Part shown: positions 42,543 to 51,544 of the stretch, in pieces
Layout of the letters: the number at the start of each line of letters is the position of its first letter
Numbering within the stretch: the stretch's first letter is position 1
NCBI GenBank assembly: GCA_003049435.1
Contig: PYSQ01000019.1
Location: 1-64,000, forward strand
Direction of reading: 5' to 3'
Length of the DNA: 64,000 nt
From: Nakataea oryzae
Lineage: Eukaryota > Ascomycota > Sordariomycetes > Magnaporthales > Magnaporthaceae
Translations under genes and position numbers: made by a program
The notes under the pieces: generated by a model
Databases searched by the model: none
What the model was told of the DNA's origin: nothing
Seen by the model: the letters and a program-made list of their open reading frames with translations, nothing else

Positions 42543-43697
42543 CTAGAGGCCTCGGAGATCGCTCAGTTTGTCGACATAAAACGCCGGGCGTGCCACCGCA
42601 TCCTGCTTCTCCCAGTCCTCCTTCTTGTTAACGCCTGTCAGGACGGCCAGGGTGCCGCCGAGGCGGCCCTCGATGCCGAACTTGATGTCGGTGTCGAGGC
42701 GGTCCCCGATCATGCAAGTGCGCGCGCGGTCCAGCTTGAACTTGCCCTCGACCGCGTCCATCATGGCCTGGCTGGGCTTCCCGAGAGCCAGGGGCTGTCT
42801 GCCGATCATGTTGACGAGCGGGATCAGGGTTGAGCCGGCGCCGGGGAAGAAGTTGTGGGCGAGCGGCAGGGTGCTGTCCGTGTTGGACGCGATGAAGACG
42901 GCGCCGCGCCGGAGGTACTGGTAGCCGTGCGAGATCTTGAGGTAGTTGATGTGGAAGTCGAGGCCGGCCAACACAACGCCGACGTCCGGGTCCAGCAGCG
43001 AGCCGTCGGCGATGCCCTTCCAGTCGGCCTCGGTCATGTCGCGGCGGTAGGCCGGGTCGGTGCCGCCGATAAAGTCCACGCCCTCGGACCGGAGCTCGTC
43101 CTCAATGCCCTTCTCGCCCACCACATACACCTTGTTCTTGGGGCCCGGCAGCTTGAGGATGCGCGCGATGTAGATGGCGGCCGAGTAGGCAGAGCCGAAG
43201 ATGTCGTCGACATCGCACTCGATGCCCTTGGACGCCAGCTTCTTTTGGTACTCGGCTCGCGACTTGGTCGAGTTGTTGGTCACAAACACGGTTTTCTTGT
43301 CTGCGTCACCACAGCCGCATATGAGTAGGTAGCCCCTCGGGGGAACATGGAACACGAGGAGCGGTACCGACTTTTGGCTCTCAGCATAGCAATGGTCTCG
43401 GGCACGCCGTCAAAGACGTGGTCGCCGGACCAGAGAACGCCTGTTGGGTGGTCAGTACCAGGGCATGTGATTGCAGTCTTGTCATGGCGGCCATACCATC
43501 GCAGTCCAGCAAGAAGGTCTACAGAGACGATGGTTGGTTCCGTGTAAGCGCTACTTTGCCCGCCGTCTCGAGGGGAGCCTTCTTTTTGTATCTCGTCTAT
43601 ACTTCTGGATGCAACGCACGTCAAACTTGTCGAGAAATTCGTCTATCGCAGGCGCGTTGCCCGTCAGATACTGAGAGGGGCTCTCAGTCTGCGCCAT
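42543..43697 (-). CDS. pho13: PHO13-type HAD phosphatase (4-nitrophenylphosphatase / phosphoglycolate phosphatase)
   Basis: HAD-superfamily phosphatase with a C2 cap. Family members dephosphorylate 2-phosphoglycolate and other side products of central metabolism. Exons 43697-43620, 43518-43497 (22 nt), 43440-43372, 43300-42543 give 308 aa, close to yeast Pho13 (312). HAD motif I is LLDCDGVLW with nucleophile Asp31 and Asp33, encoded by the 22-nt exon and re-formed across the 56-nt second intron. Motif II is VFVTNNSTKS (preceded by the third splice). The cap contains VVLAGLDFHINY, motif III the GKPSQAMMDAV lysine, and motif IV CMIGDRLDTDIKFG. An intronless reading would start in the wrong place and lose the catalytic aspartates. 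Confidence 0.95.
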
Positions 43698-44530
43698 TTT
43701 CGGAGCCAACTGCCAGATAGCCCTGCTGGTGGCTATGTTTGTCTGTACGGATCAAGGTCGAGAGATGCAAATAAGACGATGGCAATTTTTGGTTGACCGA
43801 GTGGAGGGTATTTTATGTCAGTCAGTAGTGGGTGAGGTCGTGCAAGGACGGTCAAGGGGTGCGGTTATAGCGCTGATTTTGGCCGGAAACCTGGCCGACT
43901 CTGCTACACGGACGGTGATGCAGGCCGAGCGGCATACAGTGCGAACATCACATCTACGCACGATGTCGAGTCGGTACAATTGAAGATTGCAAATGAGGCT
44001 GTCACTGCAGAGAAACCGACGGCACCAATTGTCGCGGCGAGGACCAAACATCAAGAATAGTAAAAACAAAGAAGAACATTCTCCCGATACACTCGCAGGT
44101 CTCGCAGGAAGCGCCTGGCGAGAAACAACCAACGGATACCGATCCGAGGAATCCACGGTACTCCCTGCGCGTGCATCTAAGTCGGCGGCCTGCCACTGCG
44201 CAAGAGCTCACCAAGCCCCTATTTTGCTCAAGCTCAACTGAATTCCCCCCGCATCAGAATTTTCCGTTCTCACAAAACAATTCCAAGTCCAGAGAAACAA
44301 CGCCCATGCACCGAAACTAACGATCAGAGCCATTGCGTCGAGCAGCTCTTCTTTGAGAGGAAAAAAAAAGAGTAATTGGGTAGGAAACGCGATTGCCCGG
44401 CCGCACACAAATCTCCAAGCTTGACGCCAGACACGCAAGCAGACCGACCTCTTTTTACTGTGTAGCCATATATCTGCTGTTGCCGGACGGGGAAGATACG
44501 ATACCGGCTATCTGCACTCCAGTTGCGGCG
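43698..44530. other. Divergent promoter region
   Basis: 833 bases between the start of the PHO13-type gene (-) and the SET gene (+). The SET frame is open upstream to 44393, but the ATG at 44531 fits better. A hydrophobic 41-codon minus-strand frame at 44208-44333 is noted but not supported. Confidence 0.55.
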
Positions 44531-46333
44531 ATGGCAGGGGACTCGGAAAAATCCCCGGGCTCTCGCCAAGTGAGACTCTTAGAGCGCCGCCAAGAGCTGG
44601 CAGAAGCTATCGAGGCCTCCCCTTATGATCTCGTTCTATATCTCCAGCGGGCACTCGTATATTCCGACCTGGAATATCCCGACCTTGCCTGCGGGGATGC
44701 CTACCGGGCTCTGCTTCTCACGGACGAGGTCATCAATGAGGGCTTCGAATACCATGAACAAGCCACCGAGAGTCTTGAGGGGTATTGCAAGGATGACCTC
44801 CCAGAGACATTGCGTTGTACTCCCCAGATGGCCGCTAGCATCGAAATGGCCGACGATGCTGCTCAACACGCCGAGCTCGTGGCTGTAGCGCTGGTCCGCT
44901 GCTTTCAGATTCTATCTTTGAGTCTTCTCCGCTGCGGCTGCCTGAAGAGCGCACACACCTTCTGCGAGAGAGGTCTAGCATCCTTCCCAGACGACCGAGA
45001 ACTTCTCGGTCTACGGCGCAGAGTTGACGCGGCAGCTCGTCTAAGGCTGAAGCGGGACTCGTACGATGCCGAGAACCTGCCGGACAGCGGTACCGCCCGC
45101 CGTGAAGTCTACCCCTGGAACACGCACGAGCCCGACCGCTTCTCGGAGGAGTCCCTCGCATTTCTCAACGGCGAGCTCGCCAAGATGGCACCCAAGTGCG
45201 TGGTGAAAGCATCAGAGCTCCCGGTTCTCTTTGACGGCAGCCAGAAGCAAGAGCAGCGATCAGAAACCTCTGCTTTGAAGCCAGCGACCTGCAGACAGCT
45301 TGGCGTGTTTGCAGCCGAGGACATCGCACCTGGCGAAGTCGTCCTGCGCGAGTTCTCGGTCCTCACAGCCAACAACCGGCTCCAGGAGCCCGTCTGCGAC
45401 GCCTGTGGCGAGGAGCTGCCGGAGCTGGGCTCCGAGGGCGCGGCGGTCGAGTGCCCCGACTGCAGCGACGCCGTCTTCTGCGGGCAGGACTGCTTCGACC
45501 GCGCCATGGAGCTCTACCACCCGGCCGTCTGCGACCTCGGCGTCGACTCCATCTCCAAAGACCCCGAGGCCGCCGACGTGGACCACTCGCTCTACCTGCT
45601 CCTCCTCGCGCGCCTGCTCGCCATGGCCGCGCACCAGGACCTGCACCCTCTCGACGTTGTCGAGATCAAGTACATCTGGGGCGACTTTGCCTGGAACGTG
45701 CCGGCGCTCCCCGACCAAGAAGACGACAGGGGCGACGACTCTAGGGACCTGACTTTTCGCACACGCCCCGGCTGGACCCTCCCGTTCTCCTTCAAGTTCA
45801 ACGTCGAGGCGCCGCTGCACGTGTTGGAGCGCATGGACGTCGACATCTACGCGACACTGGCGCGGCACGACGTCTGGGCGCTGAACACGTGCTACGCAAA
45901 GTTCCGCGGCACGGCGTCGGCGCGCAAGAGCACCCGCGACGGCAGGCCCGACGTTGCCGCCGTCCACCCCTTCTGGTGCCTCGCCAACCACGACTGCGAC
46001 CCCAACGTCACGTGGGAATGGGGCGGCAAGATGTGTCTGAGGGCTCGAGAGGAGCGAGTTGCTTGGGTAGGAGGAGGGCAGCAGGGCGGTGACGCGAAGG
46101 ATGCCCAAGCTGCCGGTCGGCGGCCGGCTGGCATCAAAGCCGGCGAGGAGGTGCTGAACCACTATTGCGATGTCGACATGCCTGTGCAGCAGCGGCGCGA
46201 GTGGGCTAGTGGCAGCCTCGGGGGTTGGTGTATGTGCCAAAGGTGCCGGGCTGAAGCGGCGTCTGCGGAAGACACCACGGTTGCTATGGACCAGTTGACA
46301 TTAGAAGCATCTCAAAAGCCTCACGTTATTTGA
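44531..46333 (+). CDS. SET-domain protein with TPR-like N-terminus and MYND-like zinc cluster
   Basis: Probable protein-lysine methyltransferase of the SMYD-like fungal group; substrate unknown. Single exon, 600 aa from the ATG at 44531. Residues 15-175 are helical and TPR-like (YLQRALVYSDLEYPDLACGDAYRALLL, then SLLRCGCLKSAHTFCERGL). The SET domain starts at GVFAAEDIAPGEVVLREF (258-275). It is interrupted by a Cys cluster (C289, C292, C309, C312, C317, C321, C334) resembling a MYND/SET-insert zinc site, and continues to the cofactor motif NHDCDPN (486-492) and GEEVLNHYCD (538-547). A post-SET CMCQRC (567-572) completes it. The catalytic-site Tyr is present in NHYCD. An in-frame upstream extension to 44393 is possible but has no family features. 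Confidence 0.9.
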   Translation: MAGDSEKSPGSRQVRLLERRQELAEAIEASPYDLVLYLQRALVYSDLEYPDLACGDAYRALLLTDEVINEGFEYHEQATESLEGYCKDDLPETLRCTPQMAASIEMADDAAQHAELVAVALVRCFQILSLSLLRCGCLKSAHTFCERGLASFPDDRELLGLRRRVDAAARLRLKRDSYDAENLPDSGTARREVYPWNTHEPDRFSEESLAFLNGELAKMAPKCVVKASELPVLFDGSQKQEQRSETSALKPATCRQLGVFAAEDIAPGEVVLREFSVLTANNRLQEPVCDACGEELPELGSEGAAVECPDCSDAVFCGQDCFDRAMELYHPAVCDLGVDSISKDPEAADVDHSLYLLLLARLLAMAAHQDLHPLDVVEIKYIWGDFAWNVPALPDQEDDRGDDSRDLTFRTRPGWTLPFSFKFNVEAPLHVLERMDVDIYATLARHDVWALNTCYAKFRGTASARKSTRDGRPDVAAVHPFWCLANHDCDPNVTWEWGGKMCLRAREERVAWVGGGQQGGDAKDAQAAGRRPAGIKAGEEVLNHYCDVDMPVQQRREWASGSLGGWCMCQRCRAEAASAEDTTVAMDQLTLEASQKPHVI

Positions 46334-46479
46334 TATTCAGAATGGCAAAGTACCTTTTTCACCCAACAAACCCGGAACAAAAAGCTCACTGTCCAGCCCT
46401 GGGCGGGGGTGGACAGCTACGAAAACGCCCACTTGAGCGGTTTACTTCGGTCTACGGTGTGGACTTGTAAGGTGTGGCT

Positions 46480-46800
46480 GCCTGTAGAATAGCCCTGTAG
46501 CCTATAAGGCTACTACTCGACAGGCAGCTACGGCTACACAATGACTCTACAGGCTCGACAGCTACAGGCCTCCTAATATACTAGCTACTCTAGGTAATTA
46601 CTGCAGGGCTGCCACTACTAGCTACCAACTACAGCAGTACCTTTTGCACAGTAGGCTACAGGGCTACAACTGCACTACGACCCCAGGGATTCAACTGCAG
46701 GGCTATGCTACAGAGTACGGTTCATAGAGCTACGACTACAAGGATCACAGGGCTACGTCAGGTCTATAGCACACACCACAGCACGACTACCCACCTATGG
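46480..46800 (+). repeat. Degenerate CTAC/GGCTAC-rich repeat
   Basis: About 320 bases with very frequent CTAC, GGCTAC and CTACAG words at irregular spacing. No exact unit can be defined by eye. It looks like an old minisatellite or decayed mobile-element piece. Confidence 0.5.
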
Positions 46801-47820
46801 GCAGCTAGTTACACCTCTCTGTACGGCGCCTTGCCCTGCCCTGCCCCTACCGCCCCATCCCATTGAAATCCCCCATCCCCAAACCCGCTTGTCACCAGCC
46901 GGATTCGAATCATCGACCTTGAGGTATAAGGTTTAATAATTCTGGCCCGGTCGGTTTAACGTTCTGGGGCGGCGCTCGTGCTGTTAGCCAACCCGATCGG
47001 TTTCGGTCGTGGTGGCAGCTCAATACCAGATCCGGACTATTAAGACTGGTCGGTATATTTTGACTGAAGGCCCATGGAGCACGGGAACACGCCCTGACTT
47101 GCACTTGCGTACCTGACTTGCAGGGTCTTATAGCGAGCTGCCGGGGCTGGGCTGCTGTGGAAGCGAGCATGACCACGAGAATTGTGACGATGGAAATGAG
47201 ACAGATCCAACCGACTAGGACCGCCATGTCTGTTGATTAAGGGCGGGCAGCTTAGCCTGGGACTGTTGGCTAAGCACAAATAAATGCCCCGGGTACCTTT
47301 CAAGGCATGATTCCAGGGGGAGCCACTCTATACAACGGGTGGGACGCGGATCAGAGATAAGGTCGGTGATATCCGTAGATCATCCACGAGGCGTAACGCC
47401 GCGGCGTTGCCATACTTTTTTTTGATGGGTCTGCATGTTCATCCGAACTATAAATCCGAGTTGATGCATAGATGGGCCACTAAGAGGTTGAGCTTGTCGC
47501 CCACGTCCAAGTTGACAAAAGCGGCGAGTGCTTTAAAAAAGCGAACCCAGCGGGGTGCATGACGGGCTCGACGGCAGACCGGAACGGTCGATCAGGGGTG
47601 AAACGTTGGAGGATGTAGTTCGACGATTCGACCCGCGACAGCTTCACAAAGCACGATCGACGCGATGCACCCGCTAATTCAGCCGCCATAGATCGAGCCG
47701 GAGAGAGCCGCAGATGATCGTCGATGGGCCAAACAAGTGGATTGAAAGGTTACGGCGGGAAATCTGGGATTATGCTGCATTTCCTGGGGCGGGCAGGCGG
47801 TGCATGTACGAGGCTGCTGC

Positions 47821-47826
47821 TATAAA
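47821..47826 (+). promoter_or_regulatory. TATA box of the CE5 esterase gene
   Basis: TATAAA 136 bases upstream of the esterase start codon, followed by C/T-rich sequence at the probable transcription start. Position is right for a regulated fungal gene. Confidence 0.6.
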
Positions 47827-47961
47827 GGCCCTCTCCTGTCGCAGCTCCAAGCAGCTTCTTTGTCCCGCGAGATTCTCTTGACGTGACGTTGAGCGAGGAG
47901 TGCACAGTCTGGTGCAAGGTACAAGTCAACCCCCAAAACACACGGCAGAGCTCGAAAAAAA

Positions 47962-48796
47962 ATGAAGACGCCATCCTCCACCATAGCAGCCGCGCTCTGC
48001 CTCGCGGCAGGTTGCTGCGCCGGCCTCACGGCGGCGCAGGGCCCGCAGGGCCGGACGGGTATCTTCGCGCTGGGATCCGTCAGGATGGCGTGCCCGCCGG
48101 CGCACGTTATCGCGGCGCGCGAGACGACGGCGCCGGCCGGGTTCGGCACGGCCGGCGACCTGGTCGAGCTGGTGCTGGGCGCCATCCCCGGCGCCACGGC
48201 GGAGGCGCTCGACTACCCGGCGGTGGGCGACGGCCTGTACGCCCAGAGCGTGGCGGCGGGCATCGCGGCCGTGCTGGCGCGCCTGACCACCTTTGGCTCG
48301 CAGTGCCCTGGGACCAAGATTGTGCTGCACGGGTACTCGCAGGGCGGGCAGGTCATGGACGACGTCCTCTGCGGCGGTCCCGACGGCGCCAGCCTCGCCG
48401 CCGGGGTCCAGAACCTCGTCCAGCCGGGGGTCGCCGCCATGGTGGCTGCCGCCGTCATGATGGGCAGCCCGCGGCACAACAGAGGGATTGCCTTCAACAA
48501 GGGCAACGCCACGGAGCCCGGGGTATGCTTCTTGTCCCCCGGCCCCTTTTTTGCCTGCCGTTTGGGCGTGTGCGATGAAGCAAACGTCGGCTAACATTCA
48601 CATCCACCCGACCTGTTAGTTCGCCGCTCGTGATGCCAATTTCACTTGCCCGACCTTCGCAGATCGGATCCAGTCCTACTGTGACGATCCCGACCCGTTC
48701 TGCGCCAAGGGAAACAGCACGGCCTATCACCAGGCATATGGCAAGATATACGGCCGACAGGCACTCCAGTTCATCCTGGACAGGCTTAGCAGCTGA
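47962..48796 (+). CDS. Secreted CE5 esterase, acetylxylan esterase / cutinase family
   Basis: Secreted serine esterase removing acetyl groups from xylan or cleaving related esters. Exons 47962-48522 and 48620-48796 (97-nt intron, phase 0) give 245 aa. Signal peptide about residues 1-25 (STIAAALCLAAGCCAGLTAA). Nucleophile Ser126 sits in VLHGYSQGGQ. Asp212 in YCDDPDPFC and His224 in YHQAYG complete the triad with the 12-residue spacing known for acetylxylan esterase AXE2. Cys residues fit the family disulfides. GYSQGG and the HQAYGKIYG end favour acetylxylan esterase over cutinase. Reading through the intron would truncate the protein before Asp and His, so splicing is needed for activity. Intact gene beside a decayed regulator. 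Confidence 0.92.
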
Positions 48797-49070
48797 AAGC
48801 CCGACGGTGCGCATCCGGTAACGCAGGTCGTTGGCCGGTGGTATGGATTCCGTCTCCTAATACTTGTATATATAGCCCCTTGTCCGGTTTGATGCTCCTA
48901 TGAGCGTGGCGGAAAATGGAAAGAAGAAGAAAACGGATGGAGGACAGACGATGGGAAACGCATGTGGCTTATACTCATGTAATTTTATTGATGGCCCGAT
49001 AATTATGGACATGTACAAGCGCTACCGCCATTCGGTACAGGACAGTCTCGAGCAGTTGCTCCCTGCACTC

Positions 49071-50417
49071 CTACAAAAACCGTTCTTCCAAAGACTCGGG
49101 GTAGTCTTTGATGCTAGTGGCGGCGTATCTCGTCTCGAAGCCAGCGACAACACGCCCTATCCACTGGCGTATTTCCAAGTCGGAAAAACTCGTACGCGAT
49201 CTGGAGTGGATATAAGGACCTTGGCGGTCCCATAAGGCCCTCGCCGGCAAGCTCGACGGAACGGAATATACTGTCTGCAAAGATGCGTTTGAGCGGCCTA
49301 AAGTCCTTGTGATAGCCACAACATTCATTGATGGCGCCTTGCAGGATCAGACAGTTTGCCCAGTGGTTCATCTGGATGTTGGCCACCTACTAGTTCTCGT
49401 AGAGCAGCACGGTGACAAACGGCGATGCCGGATCCCCCGAAGGCACCTCCCGAGTCGGCGGGAGCAGCCTGTGTTTGACCGAGGCGTACCAGGCCCGCTC
49501 ACTGATGAGGTGCGCCTCGGCGTCCTGGCGTAGGGCTCGGACCAGGGCCGGGTCGGGCGTCATGCCCTGGTCCTTGGACATGGGCATTTTGAGGAGGCGG
49601 CGCGAGAAGGAAGGGATCCGTGAGAGGTTCCGGAAGTAGTTTCTATTGCCGGGACGACTTCTGATGGCGTAGTCTGCACCTCAGGATCGGTGCTGAGTTG
49701 TTCTACACGCATGTCTGTTCAGTCCACCAGTTTTCCAACAGCGTCCCAGAAGAGTACAATATTAAAAAAGGACATGGAAAGGAATACACTGGAACCGTCG
49801 CGTCGTTTCATCACAGGCACCGGATATCACGTACGCAGCACTCTCTGCCATGGCCTCTACGCAAGGAAGCAGTCCTCGACAGAGAACATGGTGCTCATTA
49901 CAATGATTGCGCGGAGGGCGAACAGTAGCATATTGTCGAGGCGGTTCTTGGTATAGGCATTCGGGCCGCGGAGCTGGATGATACGGTTTACTCCCTTGGC
50001 ATGGGCCATCCAAGTCGAGTGGCTGGCAGTCCCGGCGAAAAGCTGGCAAATGTATACGGGCCAGATCAGGGCATCCTTAAATCAACACGGCAAGCGACGG
50101 GCTACGCGAGATCAAACACATGACAAATAAACCTCATAAGAGCAGAGGAGGGACGTGGCGTCATCGCCGTCGTTGCCGTGGTCGTTGTCGAGGGGCGTCG
50201 CCGCTGCATCACAGTCGCGCACAGAGGTGCGGGCAGTGCCGCCGCCCGGCGCCTTTTGCCGGGGGCTCTGGTACGGACGAACTGCGTGTTTGCCGGCGAC
50301 GAACTTGAGAGCCCGGCCGTACCTCGAGCAGTTTCCGCATGCAGGCCGGGACTCGTCGCACTTGGCGCGCCGCTTGACGCACAGTGCGCAGCCGTTGCTC
50401 CGAAGAACGCCAACCAT
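49071..50417 (-). pseudogene. Zn2Cys6 fungal transcription factor, decayed
   Basis: Minus-strand remains of a binuclear-cluster regulator. At 50417-50112 the N-terminal cluster reads GCALCVKRRAKCDESRPAC and GNCSRYGRAL; five of six zinc cysteines are present, with Leu37 where the sixth should be. Lower down, DALIWPVYICQLFAG and THS-like WMAHAKGVNRIIQLRGPNAY lead to FSVEDCFLA, cut by a TAG at 49857-49859. A later piece (EAHLISERAWYASVKHRL to VTVLLYEN) ends at two adjacent TAG codons (49387-49392), after which homology continues in the same frame (ANIQMNHWA, INECCGYHKDF, LYPLQIAYE). Near 49190 the frame shifts, and SFSDLEIRQWIGRVVAGFE continues in another frame to 49071. Stops, frameshift and cysteine loss together argue for a pseudogene; some breaks could be small introns, but not all. 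Confidence 0.8.
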
Positions 50418-51440
50418 GTTGCCGCGGGCGAGGGAGGGCGTTCGGTGGCTCGCAAGTCAACGACGACCAGTGCAAGTGCAGCCTTGGGGCCGGAGAGGCT
50501 GGGACGCTGCAGCACCAAAGAAAAAAAAAAGAAGAAGAAGCACCGACGACACGCCACCGGTGCCTGGGCTCTTCGGATTGGGGGTAGCAGGCCGCTAGTT
50601 GCGCGCACGTCATCCGCCTTGGGATGCGGCGAGCCTCGATCGGGTAGGCCACAGCAGCGCAGGCGCTGATTCGCCGACGGGCGACGTGCCCTCTGAGCGA
50701 ACCGGGTCAGCAGGGCCCCGATGAGGGACACTGCGGCCCGCTCCTTGGCCGGCTCGCGAGGCTCCCCACGGCTTGGGGCGAGGGCGGCCGCGAGCACCGG
50801 CCGCAGCCCTCGGCCGTGGCGGCGCCGCGTCGCCGACAAACTCTGGCTGCTAGGCGCGTGGCTATGGATAGCAGCCCGCCGGGCGTGCAGTGGAGGGCGG
50901 CGGCTGTAGCCTACTGCAGTAGGCCTTTGCTTCTTTGGGCCCACCCGTCCGTATCTTGCCTGGCCTCGGTGCTTGTTTTGCCTCCTTCCTTCTTCTCGTA
51001 TTCATTAGCGGCGCGACCAAACCCCACTGTAAGCCGCGCCAGTGCCCACGCACGTCGCCGAATCGGCTCGCCAGATTCTTGGGCGAGCTTGCGGCCCACT
51101 CGAAACCGACATGGGCCATGGCCTTCGCTGCTCGGCTGCAAGAGTCCAGCCTAGCTGGCACCTCCCTTTCCCTTCCGCCCACGACGGCATGCCGCATATC
51201 CGCCGAGCACAACTAGGGCTGCGCCGAGCCGAAAGCGAGCGGCCTACTGGCGGGGGGGATTGAGCCGGGAAAATGCCGCCGGCGGCTGGACTTGATGCAC
51301 GGTCGGCTGTCTCTTGGTCTGCTGTGGCAGCAGGCAAGGTGTGTGATCCGCGGGGGGGCTAGAGCTCGACTCTTATTGGTTTTTTTTTCCTGCCGGAACC
51401 GCAAGGCTGTGTGGGTGCACGGGTCAAGAAGCCACAAGCC

Positions 51441-51544
51441 AAAAAAAAGGAAAGGGAAAAGGAAAAAGAAAAAGAAAAAAAAGAAAAAGAAAAAGAAAAA
51501 GAAAAAGAAAAAGAAAAAGAAAAAGAAAAAGAAAGGGAAAAAAA
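51441..51544 (+). repeat. (AAAAAG)n purine array
   Basis: About 100 bases of AAAAAG copies with slight irregularity at both ends. Translations of it give artificial Lys/Glu or Phe/Ser repeats that should not be called genes. Confidence 0.95.

Larger units (their letters stand above)
46334..47961. other. Degenerate spacer with decayed repeat and coding-like relics
   Basis: 1.6 kb before the esterase. Holds a CTAC-rich degenerate repeat (46480-46800), a possible tRNA-like remnant on the minus strand (about 46890-46945), and a minus-strand coding-like fragment (47455-47758) with an apparent frameshift. AT content is higher than in most of the window. A TATA box at 47821 belongs to the esterase. 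Confidence 0.5.

Noticed and set aside
44208..44333. 41-codon hydrophobic minus-strand frame
   Set aside because: Looks like one membrane span, but it is too short, has no recognised family and sits in a divergent promoter.
46910..47227. 105-codon minus-strand frame with hydrophobic N-terminus
   Set aside because: The first 20 residues resemble a membrane anchor, but the remainder is unstructured and overlaps the tRNA-like relic; not supportable as a gene.
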